From NCBI GenBank assembly GCA_045546255.1, contig JAZQCK010000078.1, positions 1 to 64,000 on the forward strand: DNA of 64,000 bases, written 5' to 3'. Source of the stretch: RGIG5612 sp045546255. GTDB taxonomy: Bacteria; Bacillota; Clostridia; Lachnospirales; Lachnospiraceae. Position numbers and translations under genes: made by a program. Below the pieces are notes generated by a model. That model was not told the origin of the DNA and did not search any database. It was given only the letters and a program-made list of their open reading frames with translations. Shown here one piece after another: positions 1-7,171 of the stretch (position 1 is its first letter; each line of letters opens with the position of its first letter).

Positions 1-585
1 GGTGTTCTGGCAAAACCGATCATCAATTTGCTGTTCCCGACGAGTGTGGACCCGGATAAAGTATCCCTGATGCTGATGATCGGCTGTATCTCTGTCGTTC
101 TTTATTCCTTATCCACAATCACAAACTCGATCCTTCAGGGCATCGATAAAATGCGCATCCCGGTCATCCACTCCGCGATCGCACTGGTGTTCCATGCGAT
201 CATCCTGGTCGGAATGCTGTTCATTCTGAAGATCGACATCTTCGCAGTCGTGATCTGCGATATGATCTTCTCCTTTACGGTGTGCTTCCTGAACGCACGC
301 TCACTGAAGAAGTATCTTGGATACAAGCAGGAGAAGGTGAAGACCTTTGTTCTTCCTGCAATCTGTTCTGCTATCATGGGTGTCTGCGTGTTCTTTATCA
401 ACATGGGTCTTCGTAAGCTCCTTCACAGCAACACCTTTGCTGTCATCATTTCGATCATCTTAGCCATCATTATCTATGGTTTAGCATTGCTGCTTCTTAA
501 AGTCGTTGACGTCGATGAGCTTTATATGTTCCCGGGCGGAACCAAGATCATTGCGGTCGCAAGGAAGCTTCGTCTGCTGAAATAG
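1..585 (+). CDS. SpoVB/MurJ-like lipid flippase, C-terminal part
   Basis: The reading frame is open from the first base, so the N-terminus lies outside the window. The visible 194 residues hold about five hydrophobic segments separated by short basic loops, which fits the C-terminal half of a MATE-fold polysaccharide or lipid II flippase. The opening stretch (LAKPIINLLFP) and the closing 'FPGG' followed by a basic tail resemble stage V sporulation protein B relatives in Clostridia. Such proteins move undecaprenyl-linked sugars across the membrane for peptidoglycan, spore cortex or capsule synthesis. I cannot separate SpoVB from a general polysaccharide exporter without the missing part. Confidence 0.75.
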   Translation, partial: GVLAKPIINLLFPTSVDPDKVSLMLMIGCISVVLYSLSTITNSILQGIDKMRIPVIHSAIALVFHAIILVGMLFILKIDIFAVVICDMIFSFTVCFLNARSLKKYLGYKQEKVKTFVLPAICSAIMGVCVFFINMGLRKLLHSNTFAVIISIILAIIIYGLALLLLKVVDVDELYMFPGGTKIIAVARKLRLLK

Positions 586-648
586 CCTGTTCATTTCATT
601 ATATTCACAAATAAACTAAGCATATTTATAGTCATTCTCTTGGTTTCG

Positions 649-657
649 TGGTATAAT
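649..657 (+). promoter_or_regulatory. Extended -10 promoter for the repeat-tailed membrane protein
   Basis: TG-G-TATAAT is a full consensus -10 with the extended TG element, about 45 bp before the start codon. No good -35 is visible, as is usual for extended -10 promoters. Confidence 0.6.
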
Positions 658-701
658 AACCTCCGTTAAATGTTATTATTCTAATTAGGAGGTAATTCAT
701 T

Positions 702-1406
702 ATGGAACAAACTCAAACTGCTAAAGGCGGCACACTGCTGAAAGTCATGGGTATCATCATGATCGTCGGTGGTGCCATCAGTATCATTGTTTCTATCATT
801 CTGATCGCAGCTGTTGCTGTTCTTATTTCAGCTGGCGCTCCGGGCGGAATCATTGTTGGAATTATCATCACGATTCTTGCATCCATCGCTGAGCTGATCG
901 CCGGTATCATCTGCACAAAGAATGCCAGAAAACCGGAGAAAGCTACGAAGTGCATGGTATGGGCTATCATCGTTATCATCCTTCAGCTTGCAGGAACCAT
1001 CATCACTGCTGTTGGAGCAGGCGCTATCGCAAGAGAGTATGGAGCAACCATCTCTAGCGGCGGATCTACTGTTGTATCCATCATCCTTGGTATGGCAGTT
1101 CCGGTACTTGCTATCGTTGGTGCTGTTATGAACAAGAAAGGTGCAGGACAGGATGTTTCCTTCGCTGGTCTTGCAGGTGATATGGCAGCAGAAGTTAAGA
1201 ACATCGATGACGACGTTGTTGGTCTTGCAAAAGAAGCAAAAGACACAGCTACTGATGTTGCAGGTGATGTCAAAGAATTCGCAGACAAAGCTGTTGACAA
1301 AGCAGGCGATGTTGTAGGCGATGTGAAAGAATTCGCAGACAAAGCTGTTGATAAAGCAGGCGATGTTGTTGAAGATGTAAAAGACAAATTCGACGGACAG
1401 AACTAA
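702..1406 (+). CDS. Small membrane protein with 18-residue C-terminal repeats
   Basis: Function unknown. The start follows a strong AGGAGG site. The first 150 residues contain four hydrophobic segments rich in Ile and Gly. The tail is hydrophilic and helical, with two nearly perfect 18-residue repeats (GDVKEFADKAVDKAGDVV, encoded at 1263-1316 and 1317-1370) and a third partial unit. Such amphipathic 11/18-mer tails recall YtxH or LEA-like stress proteins that lie on membranes, but this is only a resemblance. The N-terminal segment resembles that of the next gene (both have K-G-x-x-x-L-K-V-x-G-I), so the two are probably old duplicates. Confidence 0.7.
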   Translation: MEQTQTAKGGTLLKVMGIIMIVGGAISIIVSIILIAAVAVLISAGAPGGIIVGIIITILASIAELIAGIICTKNARKPEKATKCMVWAIIVIILQLAGTIITAVGAGAIAREYGATISSGGSTVVSIILGMAVPVLAIVGAVMNKKGAGQDVSFAGLAGDMAAEVKNIDDDVVGLAKEAKDTATDVAGDVKEFADKAVDKAGDVVGDVKEFADKAVDKAGDVVEDVKDKFDGQN

Positions 1407-1441
1407 GCTGTAAAACAATAAGATTTCTAATCAAAAGTCAG

Positions 1442-1468
1442 TATGGCCGGGTGTAATTCCCGGCCATA
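1442..1468 (+). terminator. GC-rich hairpin after the repeat-tailed gene
   Basis: A perfect 10-bp stem (TATGGCCGGG and its complement) closes a 7-base loop. It is followed by A/T-rich sequence but not a clean T-run, and the next gene's -10 starts three bases later. It probably insulates the two genes. Confidence 0.5.
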
Positions 1469-1470
1469 TA

Positions 1471-1479
1471 TGTTATAAT
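1471..1479 (+). promoter_or_regulatory. Extended -10 promoter for the second membrane protein
   Basis: TG-T-TATAAT lies directly after the hairpin. The expected transcript start is near 1486, just ahead of the TTGGAGG ribosome binding site at 1507-1513. Confidence 0.6.
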
Positions 1480-1522
1480 CTTGAATACTATATTTTTCGT
1501 TTGCTCTTGGAGGAAAATGGGA

Positions 1523-2203
1523 ATGACAAAAGGCAACGCGGTCTTAAAAGTTGCGGGAATATTGCTGGTTCTGTTTGGTGTAGCGGGCATCTTATTTGCG
1601 ATGTTTTACGGCTTTGTCGGCGCATTGAAGTTCGAGGAGATGGGGAAAGATACCTTGACCGGTCTTTTGATCTTTTATGGCCTCTTTGGCATTTTGACCG
1701 GTCTCTTCCAGATTGCGACCGGAGCTGTAGCAATCCGTCATTCCAACAAGGCAAATCACTGGCTCAGATGCGTGATCTGGGGCATCGTGATGCTTCTGAT
1801 CGGCGCAGCCTGTGTCATCATTCTTTATGCTTCTTCCGGGATGATCCATACAGCAAGCGAATATTATCCGCCGTGGTACTGCTTTGCAGGATTGATCGTC
1901 GGCTGCATCGTGCTTCCGCTTTCTCTGATCCTTGGAGGTGTGTTAAATAAGATTTCCTATGCAAAAGAGAAGGCGTTAAAGGCAAAAGAAACAGCTGCGA
2001 TTCCGGATGCAGTAGGAGAAGGCGTTTTTGCAGGCAGTGCCGATGAGTTGAAGCAGGAAAGCCGGAGCAGTGCTATAGGCGTACGCTTAAAAGAATCCGG
2101 CGAAAACAGTGCTGCAGCGATCGGCGGCAGACTGGATTACCTGAAAAAGAAACGTCTTACAAGAATCGTGGATCCGCGCATCGAGAGGAAGTTTGGCCGT
2201 TAA
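1523..2203 (+). CDS. Four-helix membrane protein of unknown function
   Basis: 226 residues. I chose the ATG at 1523 (MTKGNAVLK) because GGAGG ends nine bases upstream; a TTG at 1481 and an ATG at 1517 are in frame but badly placed. Four hydrophobic segments (about residues 8-30, 45-70, 82-105, 115-140) are followed by a soluble, charged tail of about 80 residues. The N-terminus resembles that of the preceding gene, but the repeat tail is absent. No catalytic motif is visible. It has its own promoter, so the pair need not be co-expressed. Confidence 0.65.
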   Translation: MTKGNAVLKVAGILLVLFGVAGILFAMFYGFVGALKFEEMGKDTLTGLLIFYGLFGILTGLFQIATGAVAIRHSNKANHWLRCVIWGIVMLLIGAACVIILYASSGMIHTASEYYPPWYCFAGLIVGCIVLPLSLILGGVLNKISYAKEKALKAKETAAIPDAVGEGVFAGSADELKQESRSSAIGVRLKESGENSAAAIGGRLDYLKKKRLTRIVDPRIERKFGR

Positions 2204-2273
2204 GCCACTTCTATTTGTTCGGAGGATTTCAATTAAAAGCATTGTTTGCATGAAACATTAAGTATGACAAGCT

Positions 2274-2573
2274 ATGAAATGGTATAGCAATTTATATCTC
2301 GGCGAAGAAGCCGGAAAGAAAAAAACGAAACTGATCAATCAGCTGGAAAAACATTCGATTTCCTTTGGTGTCTATGTGATCACACCGGCATCCAACGGGA
2401 AAGACCTTCTCGATGTTTTGCCGGCTTTTATGTTATACAAAGAACAGAACCGGGAACGCAAGATCTTAGGGCTTGCTGTCACGAAAGAAGAAGCGCTTGA
2501 GGTCGCAGCTAACATCATTCAGGATGTCTTTCAAAAGACCGGCACCTATGATGTCAGAGGGTATTTTGCATGA
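2274..2573 (+). CDS. Conserved small protein upstream of DUF2953
   Basis: A 99-residue soluble protein with no family I recognise. It opens MKWYSNLYLGEEA, has basic and amphipathic helices and ends in TYDVRGYFA. Its stop overlaps the next start by four bases (ATGA), so the two are translationally coupled. No clear Shine-Dalgarno sequence precedes 2274, and the nearest GGAGG (2221-2225) is too far away. Its position suggests a role linked to the DUF2953-GerW sporulation pair, but nothing in the sequence shows one. Confidence 0.65.
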   Translation: MKWYSNLYLGEEAGKKKTKLINQLEKHSISFGVYVITPASNGKDLLDVLPAFMLYKEQNRERKILGLAVTKEEALEVAANIIQDVFQKTGTYDVRGYFA

Positions 2574-3481
2574 TTGTACTGCAGATTCTAAAAATCATAG
2601 GGTTTGTGCTGGCAGGCATCGTTGCACTCGTTCTGCTTCTTTTGTGCTTGGTTCTTTTTGTGCCCATCCGTTATAAGGTTAAGGCGGAAGGAGAAAATGC
2701 GGATATTGAAGGAGAGGCTTCTGCCGGATGGCTTTTGGGTCTTGCAAAAGCCGTCGTGGACTATAAAGAAAAACGCCTGAGCTATGTCGTTAAAGTCGCC
2801 GGAATCAAGTTGATGAAAGGCGTTTTGGGCGAAGATGAGGTGGAGACCATCCGTGAAGTCTTACAGGAAGAAGAGATCATCTCCGACAAAAAGCAGTATG
2901 AAAAACTGAGTAAGGAACTCGAAAAAGCGGAAGAAAAGGCAGAAAAAGCAGAGGCGGCAAAGCAGGAAAAACGCCAGGAAAAAGAGCAGGCAAAAGAAGA
3001 GAAAAAGCAGGAAAAAAAGGAAAAGAAAGAAGAGCAGAAGATCCTCGATAAAGCCCGGAGCTTTAAAGAAAAAGTCCGTGCACGCATTGATAAATTAAAA
3101 GAGCTTTATGGTAAGTTCCAGACAGCAAAGCGCATCTGGCAGGCACGGGCAACAAAAAGGGCATTGAAGCGCTTGAAGGTGGAATTGCTCAATATCCTGA
3201 ATCACCTAAAGCCAAGAAAAATCGCCGGTTCTATTGGCTTTGGATTAGAGGACCCCGCCAACACCGCGATCCTTTACGGCAACGCAGCGCCAATTGCCGA
3301 AGCCATCAGCAAAGGGAAGCTGATCCTGACTCCGGAGTTCTATAAAAAAGGAATTTCTCTTAATTTATCAATTAAGGGGAGAATTTTTATCGGATATATG
3401 TTATTATGTATTGCAAGGCTGTATTTCGATCGCGATGTGCAGCGTGTTACGAAAGTCATAAGGAGGTACTTCAATGGCTGA
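2570..3481 (+). CDS. DUF2953 domain protein (YtfI-like)
   Basis: 303 residues with one N-terminal membrane helix (about 5-28) followed by the PIRYKVKAEG segment typical of DUF2953. Residues about 105-170 are an extremely Lys/Glu-rich coiled coil. The C-terminal part (GSIGFGLEDPANTAILYG, then a short hydrophobic stretch) is the second conserved block. In Bacillus the equivalent gene, ytfI, lies next to ytfJ/gerW, and here too the start of gerW overlaps this gene's end by eight bases. The family's biochemical role is not established. Confidence 0.85.
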   Translation: MIVLQILKIIGFVLAGIVALVLLLLCLVLFVPIRYKVKAEGENADIEGEASAGWLLGLAKAVVDYKEKRLSYVVKVAGIKLMKGVLGEDEVETIREVLQEEEIISDKKQYEKLSKELEKAEEKAEKAEAAKQEKRQEKEQAKEEKKQEKKEKKEEQKILDKARSFKEKVRARIDKLKELYGKFQTAKRIWQARATKRALKRLKVELLNILNHLKPRKIAGSIGFGLEDPANTAILYGNAAPIAEAISKGKLILTPEFYKKGISLNLSIKGRIFIGYMLLCIARLYFDRDVQRVTKVIRRYFNG

Positions 3482-3869
3482 TAAATTTGAAGGAACTGTT
3501 GAATCTTTGATGAACAGTCTGGAAAATTTCGTATCAACGAAGACCATTATAGGCGAGCCGATTCAGTATAAAGACATCGTTGTGTTTCCGATGGCAGATG
3601 TGTCATTTGGTGTTGCAGCAGGCTCATTCAATAAAGAGTCCAAGAATAATGGGGCAGGTGGAGCAGGTGCGAAGATTACGCCGTCTGCTGTTCTTGTGAT
3701 TCAGAATGGTACCTCAAAGATCGTAAATATCAAAGACAAAGATTCTGTGAACAAGCTGATCGAGCTGATCCCGGATATCGTGAATAAGCTGACCGGCATC
3801 AGAAAGAATAAAACAAAGGTCGATGACGAAGGCGAAGATGAAATGCCGCGTATCGAGGACTTTATCTAA
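3474..3869 (+). CDS. gerW: GerW family sporulation protein (YtfJ-like)
   Basis: 131 residues, the normal family length. It shows the N-terminal 'VESLM..LENFVSTKTIIGEPI', the central 'GDIVVFPMADVSFGVAAG'-like block (here YKDIVVFPMADVSFGVAAG), a Gly/Ala-rich loop and a C-terminal KLIELIPDI helix. In Bacillus subtilis GerW is made in the forespore and is needed for normal germination with L-alanine. It starts within the end of the DUF2953 gene, behind the AAGGAGG at about 3461-3467. It is good evidence for a spore-forming ancestry. Confidence 0.92.
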   Translation: MADKFEGTVESLMNSLENFVSTKTIIGEPIQYKDIVVFPMADVSFGVAAGSFNKESKNNGAGGAGAKITPSAVLVIQNGTSKIVNIKDKDSVNKLIELIPDIVNKLTGIRKNKTKVDDEGEDEMPRIEDFI

Positions 3870-3901
3870 GAACGAAATCAGTTAACTGAAATAATAAAAA
3901 C

Positions 3902-3925
3902 AGAGCCTCCCATTTGGGAGGCTCT
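3902..3925. terminator. Bidirectional terminator between gerW and pfp
   Basis: A 10-bp stem (AGAGCCTCCC/GGGAGGCTCT) with an ATTT loop. T-rich sequence follows on the plus strand and an A-run precedes it, so it can end both the gerW transcript and the opposing pfp transcript. Confidence 0.85.
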
Positions 3926-3976
3926 TTACTGTTTTATTAGCTTTTATTAACGGTTCAACCCTGGTTTTGCCAGCTT

Positions 3977-5218
3977 TTATTTTGCTAATTCTTTCTTCAA
4001 CTTTGCATATCTAGGGAGGGAATCCTCATAGTAGCGGATCGGCTGTCCCTGAATGAGCGGAAGGGCATATTTTACGAATTCTTTGCTTACGAAATTGCCT
4101 TTCTTATTGATCCATTCGCGCGGGATCTTCTTTTCTGCGTTTGCTGCATCGCTCAATGGAACAAGCGCGATATCGCATTTGTATTCCTTGGAACTCTCAT
4201 CACGTTTGAAAGCCACCATTTTTCCGGTCTTTCCGGAGAGTGCAGCTTCTACAGCGGCCTTACCTGCGGCGATCGCTTCGTCAATGTCCGTAGCGGAAGC
4301 CTGGTGAGCTGCAGAACGCTGAAGGAGGCTAAGCTCGATCGCACGGGTCTTGATGCCAGTACGGTTCTTCAAGAGGTCTGCCAGATAGTTTGCAACGCCT
4401 CCGAGCTGTGCATGGCCGAAGCCATCAGTCGTAGAGGTCTGAACCTCAGAAACGAATCTGCCATTGTCATAGTGGATACCTTCGGAAACCGCTACGAAAA
4501 CGTCGCCTTTTTCCTCGTGCACTTTCTGCACATCATCAAAGAACTGATCCAGATCAAAGTCCGTCTCCGGAAGGTAGATCAGATCCGGGCCTTCGCCTTT
4601 ATAGGAGGCGAGGCAGGATGCCGCGGTCAGCCAGCCTGCATGACGTCCCATGATCTCCATGACCGTGATGTTGTCGGTTGTATAGACCTGGTTGTCCTTG
4701 CTGACTTCCATGCAGCTTGTCGCAATATAACGTGCAGCACTTCCGAATCCGGGGCAGTGGTCCGTTCCGGTCAAGTCGTTATCGATCGTCTTCGGGACAC
4801 CGATCACGCGGCAGTCATAGCCGACTTTCTTCATGTAACGGTAGATCTTGTTGCAGGTGTCCATGGAATCGTTTCCGCCGTTATAGAAGAAATAGCGGAC
4901 ATTATATTTCTTGAAGATCTGGAGGATCTTTTTGTAATCTGTCTCATCCTCTTCCGGATCTGCGATTTTATATCTGCAGGAGCCAAGAGCAGAGGACGGG
5001 GTGTTAACAAGGAGCTCCAGTTCTCCGGCATCTTCCTTGGACATATCAAAGAGACGGTCATTTAAAACACCGACGATTCCATTTTCCGCGCCGTAAACGT
5101 TTGTGATCTCTTCTGCATCAAGTGCGGTACGGATCACTCCATAAGCGCTTGCATTGATAACGGATGTCGGTCCTCCGGATTGTCCGAAGATTGCACTGCC
5201 GATTAATTTTTCACTCAT
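3977..5218 (-). CDS. pfp: Pyrophosphate-dependent 6-phosphofructokinase
   Basis: 413 residues. It interconverts fructose 6-phosphate and fructose 1,6-bisphosphate. Phosphate-donor residues point to pyrophosphate rather than ATP: the phosphate-loop motif reads GGNDS (Asp where ATP enzymes have Gly) and the catalytic motif reads PKTIDND (Lys where ATP enzymes have Gly). MEIMGRHAGW supplies the fructose 6-phosphate contacts. The start follows AAAGGA. The aldolase gene lies upstream on the same strand with 22 bases between, so the two consecutive glycolytic steps are probably one transcript. A PPi-using enzyme is reversible and saves ATP, common in fermentative Clostridia. Confidence 0.9.
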   Translation of the reverse strand: MSEKLIGSAIFGQSGGPTSVINASAYGVIRTALDAEEITNVYGAENGIVGVLNDRLFDMSKEDAGELELLVNTPSSALGSCRYKIADPEEDETDYKKILQIFKKYNVRYFFYNGGNDSMDTCNKIYRYMKKVGYDCRVIGVPKTIDNDLTGTDHCPGFGSAARYIATSCMEVSKDNQVYTTDNITVMEIMGRHAGWLTAASCLASYKGEGPDLIYLPETDFDLDQFFDDVQKVHEEKGDVFVAVSEGIHYDNGRFVSEVQTSTTDGFGHAQLGGVANYLADLLKNRTGIKTRAIELSLLQRSAAHQASATDIDEAIAAGKAAVEAALSGKTGKMVAFKRDESSKEYKCDIALVPLSDAANAEKKIPREWINKKGNFVSKEFVKYALPLIQGQPIRYYEDSLPRYAKLKKELAK

Positions 5219-5240
5219 AGTCTTATATTCCTTTCTACAA

Positions 5241-6176
5241 TCAAGCCTTGCCGTCGCATCCTAAGACGTCTGTGATCTTATGAGCGACCATCTGCTTGAT
5301 GGCTTCTCTTGCCGGTTTCAGATACTGACGAGGATCAAAGTGATCCGGATGCTCGTTAAAGTACTGGCGGATCGTTGCGGTCATGGCAAGACGAAGATCG
5401 GAGTCGATATTGATCTTGCAGACAGCCATGGAAGCAGCCTTTCTAAGCTGATCTTCCGGAACGCCGATTGCACCCGGCATATTTCCGCCGTTCTCGTTGA
5501 TGATCTTTACAAATTCCTGAGGAACGGAAGAGGAGCCGTGGAGAACGATCGGGAAGCCAGGAAGTCTTGCAGCGACATCTTCTAAGATGTCAAAACGAAG
5601 CTGTGGCTTTGTTCCTGGTTTAAATTTATATGCACCATGGCTGGTTCCGATCGCGATCGCAAGAGAATCACAGCCTGTTTTTTCAACGAATTCCTGAACA
5701 TCTTCCGGACGGGTATAGGAAGAATCTTCTGCGCTGACATTGACTTCATCCTCAATGCCTGCCAGAGTTCCAAGCTCTGCTTCAACGACAACGCCGTGGT
5801 CATGGGCATATTCTACGACCTGACGTGTGACCTGGATGTTTTCTTCCAGCGGAAGGCCGGATTTATCGATCATAACGGAAGTGAAGCCACCATCGATGCA
5901 GCTCTTGCAGAGCTCAAAGCTGTCGCCATGGTCTAAGTGAAGACAGATCGGAAGACCGGTCTCTTCGATTGCAGCTTCCACAAGCTTCATTAAATATGTA
6001 TGGTTCGCATAGGCACGTGCACCTTTGGAAACCTGAAGGATCAAAGGTGCATTTAAATCTTTTGCAGCTTCTGTGATACCCTGGACGATCTCCATGTTAT
6101 TCACGTTGAACGCACCGATTGCATAACCGCCGTTATAGGCTTTTTCAAACATTTCTTTGGTTGTTACTAATGGCAT
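5241..6176 (-). CDS. fba: Class II fructose-bisphosphate aldolase
   Basis: 311 residues. It cleaves fructose 1,6-bisphosphate to dihydroxyacetone phosphate and glyceraldehyde 3-phosphate with a divalent metal. Visible landmarks are the N-terminal 'AIGAFNVNNMEIVQGI', the catalytic and zinc segment 'CLHLDHGDSFE', the 'VEAELGTLAGIEDE' block, 'GTSHGAYKFKPG' and the 'VLHGSSSVP' phosphate-binding segment. The start is preceded by AAAGGAG. It is first in the fba-pfp pair and has a recognisable -10 about 50 bases upstream. Confidence 0.95.
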   Translation of the reverse strand: MPLVTTKEMFEKAYNGGYAIGAFNVNNMEIVQGITEAAKDLNAPLILQVSKGARAYANHTYLMKLVEAAIEETGLPICLHLDHGDSFELCKSCIDGGFTSVMIDKSGLPLEENIQVTRQVVEYAHDHGVVVEAELGTLAGIEDEVNVSAEDSSYTRPEDVQEFVEKTGCDSLAIAIGTSHGAYKFKPGTKPQLRFDILEDVAARLPGFPIVLHGSSSVPQEFVKIINENGGNMPGAIGVPEDQLRKAASMAVCKINIDSDLRLAMTATIRQYFNEHPDHFDPRQYLKPAREAIKQMVAHKITDVLGCDGKA

Positions 6177-6225
6177 AATACATTCTCCTTTTGTTCTGAA
6201 AAATTAGTATGGCTCATACATAATC

Positions 6226-6349
6226 ATTATATCCTATCAAGCAGCTTTTTTACAGAGTGAATTACCGGCAAAAGTTGTGTGAATCAGTGAGTTTTCATTT
6301 TCTATACCACCAAACCGGCAAAAGGTAATAGATGGACTGGTATAGAAAA
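6226..6349. repeat. fba upstream region: -10 box, direct and inverted repeats
   Basis: The minus strand carries a TATAAT at 6231-6226 suitable for fba. Upstream is an 11-bp direct repeat (ACCGGCAAAAG at 6264-6274 and 6314-6324, exactly 50 bp apart) and a 12-bp inverted repeat (TTTTCTATACCA at 6298-6309 against 6338-6349). These lie where an operator controlling fba-pfp would be expected; their role is not shown by sequence alone. Confidence 0.45.
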
Positions 6350-6370
6350 TAAAAAAACATAAAATAAGGC

Positions 6371-6399
6371 TTGCAATACCCCATGATGTTTGGTAAAAT
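6371..6399 (+). promoter_or_regulatory. rpmB promoter
   Basis: TTGCAA and TAAAAT separated by exactly 17 bp, 48 bp before the rpmB start. It is a good housekeeping sigma-A promoter. Confidence 0.75.
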
Positions 6400-6446
6400 A
6401 CCACACGTGCCTTAGGCATAGAACTCTAAAAGGAGGTGCAAAAAAC

Positions 6447-6632
6447 ATGGCAAAATGTGATATCTGTGGTAAAGGCGTTCACTTTGGAAATGCAGTCAGC
6501 CACTCACATAGAAGATCCAATAAGATCTGGAAATCAAATATCAAGTCTGTTAAGGTTAAAACAGGCGGCGGCGCAAGAAAGATGCACGTATGTACTTCCT
6601 GCCTCAGATCAGGCAAAGTTGAAAGAGCATAA
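6447..6632 (+). CDS. rpmB: 50S ribosomal protein L28
   Basis: 61 residues. The start is the ATG after AGGAGGTG; a longer frame running upstream has no support. It is the zinc-binding form: Cys4 and Cys7 (KCDIC) and the later HVCTSC pair form a four-cysteine site. The core 'GNAVSHSHRRSNK' is highly conserved. It assembles into the large ribosomal subunit. The gene is monocistronic, with its own promoter and a strong terminator. Confidence 0.97.
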   Translation: MAKCDICGKGVHFGNAVSHSHRRSNKIWKSNIKSVKVKTGGGARKMHVCTSCLRSGKVERA

Positions 6633-6644
6633 CCAAAACAAATC

Positions 6645-6670
6645 AGAGAACCGCAAGGTTCTCTTTTTTT
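6645..6670 (+). terminator. rpmB terminator
   Basis: An 8-bp stem (AGAGAACC/GGTTCTCT), GCAA tetraloop and seven T residues: a textbook intrinsic terminator. Confidence 0.95.
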
Positions 6671-6673
6671 GCG

Positions 6674-6712
6674 CGAAGTGAGCCAAGCGCTCCGCTTATA
6701 ACGAGCGAGCTG
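6674..6712 (+). repeat. Copy of a dispersed structured repeat (partial)
   Basis: CGAAGTGAGCCAAGCG at 6674-6689 matches the start of the repeat after glnS (29558-29573) at 15 of 16 bases. It is followed by a CTCCGCTT segment and an ACGAGCGAG end like the CGAGAAGG...GAGCGA end of the longer copies. It sits immediately after the rpmB terminator. Confidence 0.55.
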
Positions 6713-6728
6713 ATATTATATTATTCAC

Positions 6729-6757
6729 TTTCAAACTCCCATATTATAGTTTATAAT
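6729..6757 (+). promoter_or_regulatory. Promoter for the yloU-yloV unit
   Basis: TTTCAA, 17 bp, TATAAT. The -10 is consensus and the -35 moderate. It lies about 45 bp before the yloU start. Confidence 0.6.
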
Positions 6758-6803
6758 ATAAAAGCAAAAGTTTGCACTTGTATGGTATGAACGGAGGCCT
6801 CTT

Positions 6804-7160
6804 ATGAAAGGAAAGTATAACACCGAATACGGAAAAGTTATCGTTGAGAACAGTGTTATTGCAAAGATGGCTGGATTAACAGCACTGGAGTGTGCAGGCA
6901 TCGTGGGTATGGCGGCTTTAAGCAAACGGGATGGACTCGTAAAGCTTTTGACCCGTAACAGTATTACCAAGGGCATCAGAGTAGAGGTTCAGAACAATGA
7001 CGTGTTCCTGGAGTTCCATGTGATCGTAGCCTTTGGCGTTTCGATTGAAACTGTATCTGCAAACCTGATGGACGCCGTGAAATATCAAGTTGAGAGCACG
7101 ACCGGTTTTACCGTGAAGAAAATCAGCATCATTGTTGAAGGCGTGCGGGTGATCGATTAA
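6804..7160 (+). CDS. yloU: Asp23/Gls24 family envelope stress protein (YloU-like)
   Basis: 118 residues, a full-length member of the small cytoplasmic Asp23/Gls24 family (DUF322). Typical signatures are 'GKVIVENSVIAKMAGLTALECAGIVGMAA' and the C-terminal 'TGFTVKKISIIVEGVRVI'. Asp23 proteins associate with the membrane and affect cell-envelope homeostasis. In most Firmicutes this gene directly precedes yloV and then recG, as here. ACGGAGG precedes the start, and 11 bases separate it from the next gene. Confidence 0.92.
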   Translation: MKGKYNTEYGKVIVENSVIAKMAGLTALECAGIVGMAALSKRDGLVKLLTRNSITKGIRVEVQNNDVFLEFHVIVAFGVSIETVSANLMDAVKYQVESTTGFTVKKISIIVEGVRVID

Positions 7161-7171
7161 GGAGGCAGAAC

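Noticed and set aside
4304..5065. 253-codon open frame on the plus strand
   Set aside because: It lies fully opposite the conserved phosphofructokinase gene and has no ribosome binding site or family motif.
6237..6419. 60-codon minus-strand frame between fba and rpmB
   Set aside because: It overlaps the promoter and repeat region and has no recognisable feature or start signal.
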